From STF1-184 sp050178795 (lineage in GTDB: Bacteria; Bacillota; Clostridia; Christensenellales; UBA1242), in NCBI GenBank assembly GCA_050178795.1, contig JBFXFT010000003.1, forward strand, positions 62,001 to 126,000: a stretch of 64,000 nucleotides of DNA, in the 5' to 3' direction. Made by a program: the position numbers and the translations under genes. A model generated the notes under the pieces. It was not told the DNA's origin. It saw nothing but the letters and a program-made list of their open reading frames with translations, and ran no database searches. Within the stretch, counting starts at the first letter, position 1; each line of letters starts with the position of its first letter. Below are positions 61,647 through 64,000 of this stretch, piece by piece.

Positions 61647-62480
61647 ATGTCAACAATTTTAGACGGAAAAAGTTTAAGCAAGAATATAGAAACTGCCTTA
61701 ATTGAGAGGGTTGCAGCACTAAAAGAGCGCCTTTTGTTTACACCAAAACTTGCAACTATTTTGGTTGGCGATGACGAATCAAGCGTAACTTATGTCAGTA
61801 TGAAGGCTCGTGCTTGCAAGAGAATTGGGCTAGAAAGTCTTTCAATTAAAATGCCAAAGGAAACTTCAACAGAAGAATTACTTGCAAAAATAGAAGAATT
61901 AAATAAAGATAAAACAGTTTGCGGAATTTTGTTGCAACACCCAACGCCAAAGCAAATAGATGAAACTGCATGCTTTAACAAAATTTTAGAAAGTAAAGAT
62001 GTGGACGGCGTAAACACAAACAATTTTGGTAAAATTGCTATGGGTATAGATGCTTTTAAACCAGCAACCCCTCTTGGCATAATGATGCTACTTAAACATT
62101 ATAACATAAATGTTTCTGGCAAAAATGCAGTAGTAATAGGTCGCAGTCAAATACTCGGCAAACCTATTGCAAGCCTACTGTTAAATGAAGACGCAACCGT
62201 TACCATTTGTCACTCAAAGACGCAGGCTCTAAACAAAATTTTAAAGACGGCAGACATAGTTGTTGCCGCTGTAGGCATACCAAACTTTATTAAAAGCAAA
62301 AGCCTTAAAAGAGGTGTAATTGTTATAGATGCTGGCTACAACGCAGGCAACGTTGGAGATGTTGACCCATATAAAATTGATAAAGTGTCTAGTTACTATA
62401 CACCAGTTCCCGGTGGAGTTGGTCCCATGACAATAGCGGCACTACTAACTCAAACAGTTGAAGCGGCCGAAAAACTTTAA
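61647..62480 (+). CDS. folD: Bifunctional methylene-THF dehydrogenase/methenyl-THF cyclohydrolase FolD
   Basis: A 277-residue enzyme that interconverts 5,10-methylene- and 10-formyl-tetrahydrofolate with NADP. The catalytic helix holds Tyr49 and Lys53 (TYVSMKARACKRIG). GILLQHPTP replaces the usual GILVQLPLP. KDVDG, VIGRSQILGKP and PVPGGVGPMT are conserved. GAGGG precedes the ATG. It is monocistronic, with an extended -10 promoter-like TGCTATTAT (61607-61615) and a terminator after. Confidence 0.95.
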   Translation: MSTILDGKSLSKNIETALIERVAALKERLLFTPKLATILVGDDESSVTYVSMKARACKRIGLESLSIKMPKETSTEELLAKIEELNKDKTVCGILLQHPTPKQIDETACFNKILESKDVDGVNTNNFGKIAMGIDAFKPATPLGIMMLLKHYNINVSGKNAVVIGRSQILGKPIASLLLNEDATVTICHSKTQALNKILKTADIVVAAVGIPNFIKSKSLKRGVIVIDAGYNAGNVGDVDPYKIDKVSSYYTPVPGGVGPMTIAALLTQTVEAAEKL

Positions 62481-62502
62481 TTTTATAATTTCATTGCAAA
62501 CA

Positions 62503-62533
62503 AAAAAACGACTACTAAAAGTCGTTTTTTATT
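62503..62533. terminator. Bidirectional terminator
   Basis: AAAAAACGACT/AGTCGTTTTTT stem-loop between convergent folD and the GLUG protein gene. Confidence 0.9.
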
Positions 62534-62546
62534 TTATTAACATAGA

Positions 62547-64000
62547 TTAATCCTCAGTATTTGGAAGTTTCATACTTATGGCTTCTTTCTTTTTTTCCAT
62601 CATTCTATCCATCTTTACTTCGTAGTTATGATTTATTATTGCCGTGCCAACAATCATGATTGTAATTGTAATAGATAGACCTAAAACCCAGTAGAATAGT
62701 GCCGTCTTTGTGAAAGATATGTTTTCAAACGAAATGCCAAGTGTTTGATAAGTATAGCCAGTAGATAACGAATAGTTAGCGACAGATTCGCCCTTATAGT
62801 CTGTAATTGTAAGCACTGGTTCTCCATCAATTTGAAGGTATAGATATTTTATTTGATAACCCGAATTTGCCTTAATGTAGTATGTAGGAGATGTTGTTTC
62901 GTCATAGTAATAAATTAAATTTGCAGTGCTTGTAGTTACTGTCATATTGTCATAAGTGCCACCTGCGTTTAAAATTTGTACGTTTACGCCAAAGTTGCCA
63001 ACGTATTTTAATACAGGGTAACTATTATTTATTTTGCCAGAAAAAGCCCAATAGTTGTCCATATTCCAAGCATCGCCAGAATTATAAGTCGTCTTTTGCT
63101 TCATAAGAGCAGTTGTTTGACCAATAATATCGCTTGTTGAGCCGTCTTCAACGCCTATACCTATGTTGTCAAAACTTAAAGGCATGTTCGTTTCTTCTGG
63201 CTCATTCTTGTCATAATAACAGTAAAGTGCGTTTCCTAAAGTGTCTAATTTTCCAACTATTGCACCAAGCATATTGGATTCTTTACCCTCTGTAAAACTT
63301 ACATCTATTGAACTGGCGTTGTAACTGTAAAATAGTGCATAACTTTCTTTTAATTGTCCTATAAGTCCACCGACCATCGCTGTATTTAATTCACCAGTAT
63401 GATTTACTGTTATATCTCCGACATTGTAAGTATATTCCATATTATATTGTTGTGTTGGTGCGTTTGTAAGTTCGCCGTACACACCAGCAATTCCGCCCAC
63501 ATAGACTTCAAGTGATGAAGTACAAGTTATGTCTCCCTCATTAAAATCTTTCCTTGCGGTAGAGTTCTCTATTGCTCCTGCCAATCCGCCGACGTATAAA
63601 ACATCGCTTGAACTGGCAACTATTGTTCCTCTATTAAAACATTTTTCAATATCGCTGTTAATAAGTCTACCTGCTACACCTCCAACGTAAGCCTCGCCAG
63701 TAACGGTAAGGACTGAAACATCAACAGAGGAGGCAACACTTTCGCCATTCAAATTTTCAGCATAGCCAAATACTCCAGCGACATCAACTAACCTTGAACT
63801 TGAACGAAGAGTAATATCGCCATAAGTCCTTACATCGTTAACTGTGCTGTATTTGCAAACTCCTGCTAAACCACCTATTTCGTAACTGTCTCCTGCTACT
63901 CCGTAGTCGCCAGTTAAATTTATTAATGTCCTTTTTAATTTTAAGTTTTCAATGGTCGCACCTTGCACATAGCCAAATAGACCAACATAGCGACTTGCTA
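62547..64000 (-). CDS. GLUG-repeat surface protein, C-terminal part (start outside window)
   Basis: The frame is still open at the right edge (residues ASRYVGLFGYVQGATIENL run off), so about 484 C-terminal residues are seen. At least six GLUG-like units are visible (GGLAGVCKYSTV, AGVFGYAENL, GGVAGRLINSDI, GGLAGAIENSTA, GGIAGVYGEL, GGLIGQLKES). A beta domain (VNVQILNAGGTYDN...) and a membrane helix (TALFYWVLGLSITITIMIVGTAII) follow, then a charged cytosolic tail. It is thus anchored at its C-terminus, unlike the lipid-anchored protein at 17409 that has similar GLUG units. Confidence 0.85.
   Translation of the reverse strand, partial: ASRYVGLFGYVQGATIENLKLKRTLINLTGDYGVAGDSYEIGGLAGVCKYSTVNDVRTYGDITLRSSSRLVDVAGVFGYAENLNGESVASSVDVSVLTVTGEAYVGGVAGRLINSDIEKCFNRGTIVASSSDVLYVGGLAGAIENSTARKDFNEGDITCTSSLEVYVGGIAGVYGELTNAPTQQYNMEYTYNVGDITVNHTGELNTAMVGGLIGQLKESYALFYSYNASSIDVSFTEGKESNMLGAIVGKLDTLGNALYCYYDKNEPEETNMPLSFDNIGIGVEDGSTSDIIGQTTALMKQKTTYNSGDAWNMDNYWAFSGKINNSYPVLKYVGNFGVNVQILNAGGTYDNMTVTTSTANLIYYYDETTSPTYYIKANSGYQIKYLYLQIDGEPVLTITDYKGESVANYSLSTGYTYQTLGISFENISFTKTALFYWVLGLSITITIMIVGTAIINHNYEVKMDRMMEKKKEAISMKLPNTED

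Noticed and set aside
1..64000. TGA recoded as tryptophan (code 4)
   Set aside because: Conserved Trp positions in LeuRS, AlaRS and the SipW substrates use TGG, and core genes are full length in the standard code. TGA is simply not used as a stop here.

Overview
The window is low-GC bacterial chromosome, roughly one-third G+C by eye. It looks like an uncultivated, probably gut-associated member of the Bacillota (Clostridia-like). The reasons are strong purine-rich Shine-Dalgarno sites, a c-di-GMP-I riboswitch, SipW-type signal peptidases with TasA/camelysin-like substrates, many lipobox lipoproteins, MscL, TypA and a UgtP-type glycolipid glycosyltransferase, and no outer-membrane genes. I see no prophage, insertion sequence or CRISPR array. 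Among the 54 gene ends I checked, 48 stop codons are TAA, 6 are TAG and none is TGA, while Trp is encoded by TGG.

Layout. 1-11.2 kb: almost everything is on the plus strand. It holds the end of a membrane protein, a small HNH protein (minus strand), a giant CvpA-type membrane protein, a three-gene sugar-activation/glycolipid operon (HAD phosphatase, fused nucleotidyltransferase-kinase, MGDG-synthase-type glycosyltransferase), and a c-di-GMP-riboswitch-controlled operon of SipW-type exported proteins with their signal peptidase. 11.3-11.8 kb: a transcriptionally insulated, AT-rich non-coding island with four DnaA boxes. 11.8-23.1 kb (minus strand): rmuC, cca, a second SipW-type export cluster, and a 1895-residue lipoprotein with 17 Fn3-like modules and GLUG repeats. 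23.3-32 kb: mscL, an HD hydrolase, bcp, an ABC-2 exporter, surface lipoproteins, tRNA-Arg(CCT) with a degenerate copy, and an oxidoreductase. 32-43 kb: leuS, a DUF4097-like protein, a short alaS, a GPH-family sugar transporter, dnaB, a small membrane protein and typA. 43-47 kb: a lipoprotein, zinc-ribbon and SPFH trio resembling the B. subtilis ydjG/ydjI membrane-stress genes, then a CYTH-like gene. 47-57 kb: a DNA glycosylase, InlB-repeat lipoproteins, ogt coupled to an ABC exporter, and two tandem RlmD/TrmA-like RNA methyltransferases. 57-64 kb: an epimerase behind a structured leader, a coiled-coil membrane protein, a flavin-reductase-like protein, a nitroreductase, a single-Fn3 membrane protein, folD, and the C-terminal part of a membrane-anchored GLUG protein that runs off the right edge.

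How the genes fit together. The dominant theme is the cell surface: two SipW export modules (one under c-di-GMP control), at least six lipoproteins or membrane-anchored proteins with Fn3, GLUG or InlB repeats, and glycolipid genes. Together they suggest a matrix- or adhesion-forming lifestyle. Housekeeping genes (tRNA synthetases, replicative helicase, tRNA/rRNA modification, DNA repair, folate) are interspersed. Many starts were moved to the ATG that follows a Shine-Dalgarno site. Two genes (cca and the CYTH gene) appear to be transcribed as leaderless mRNAs.
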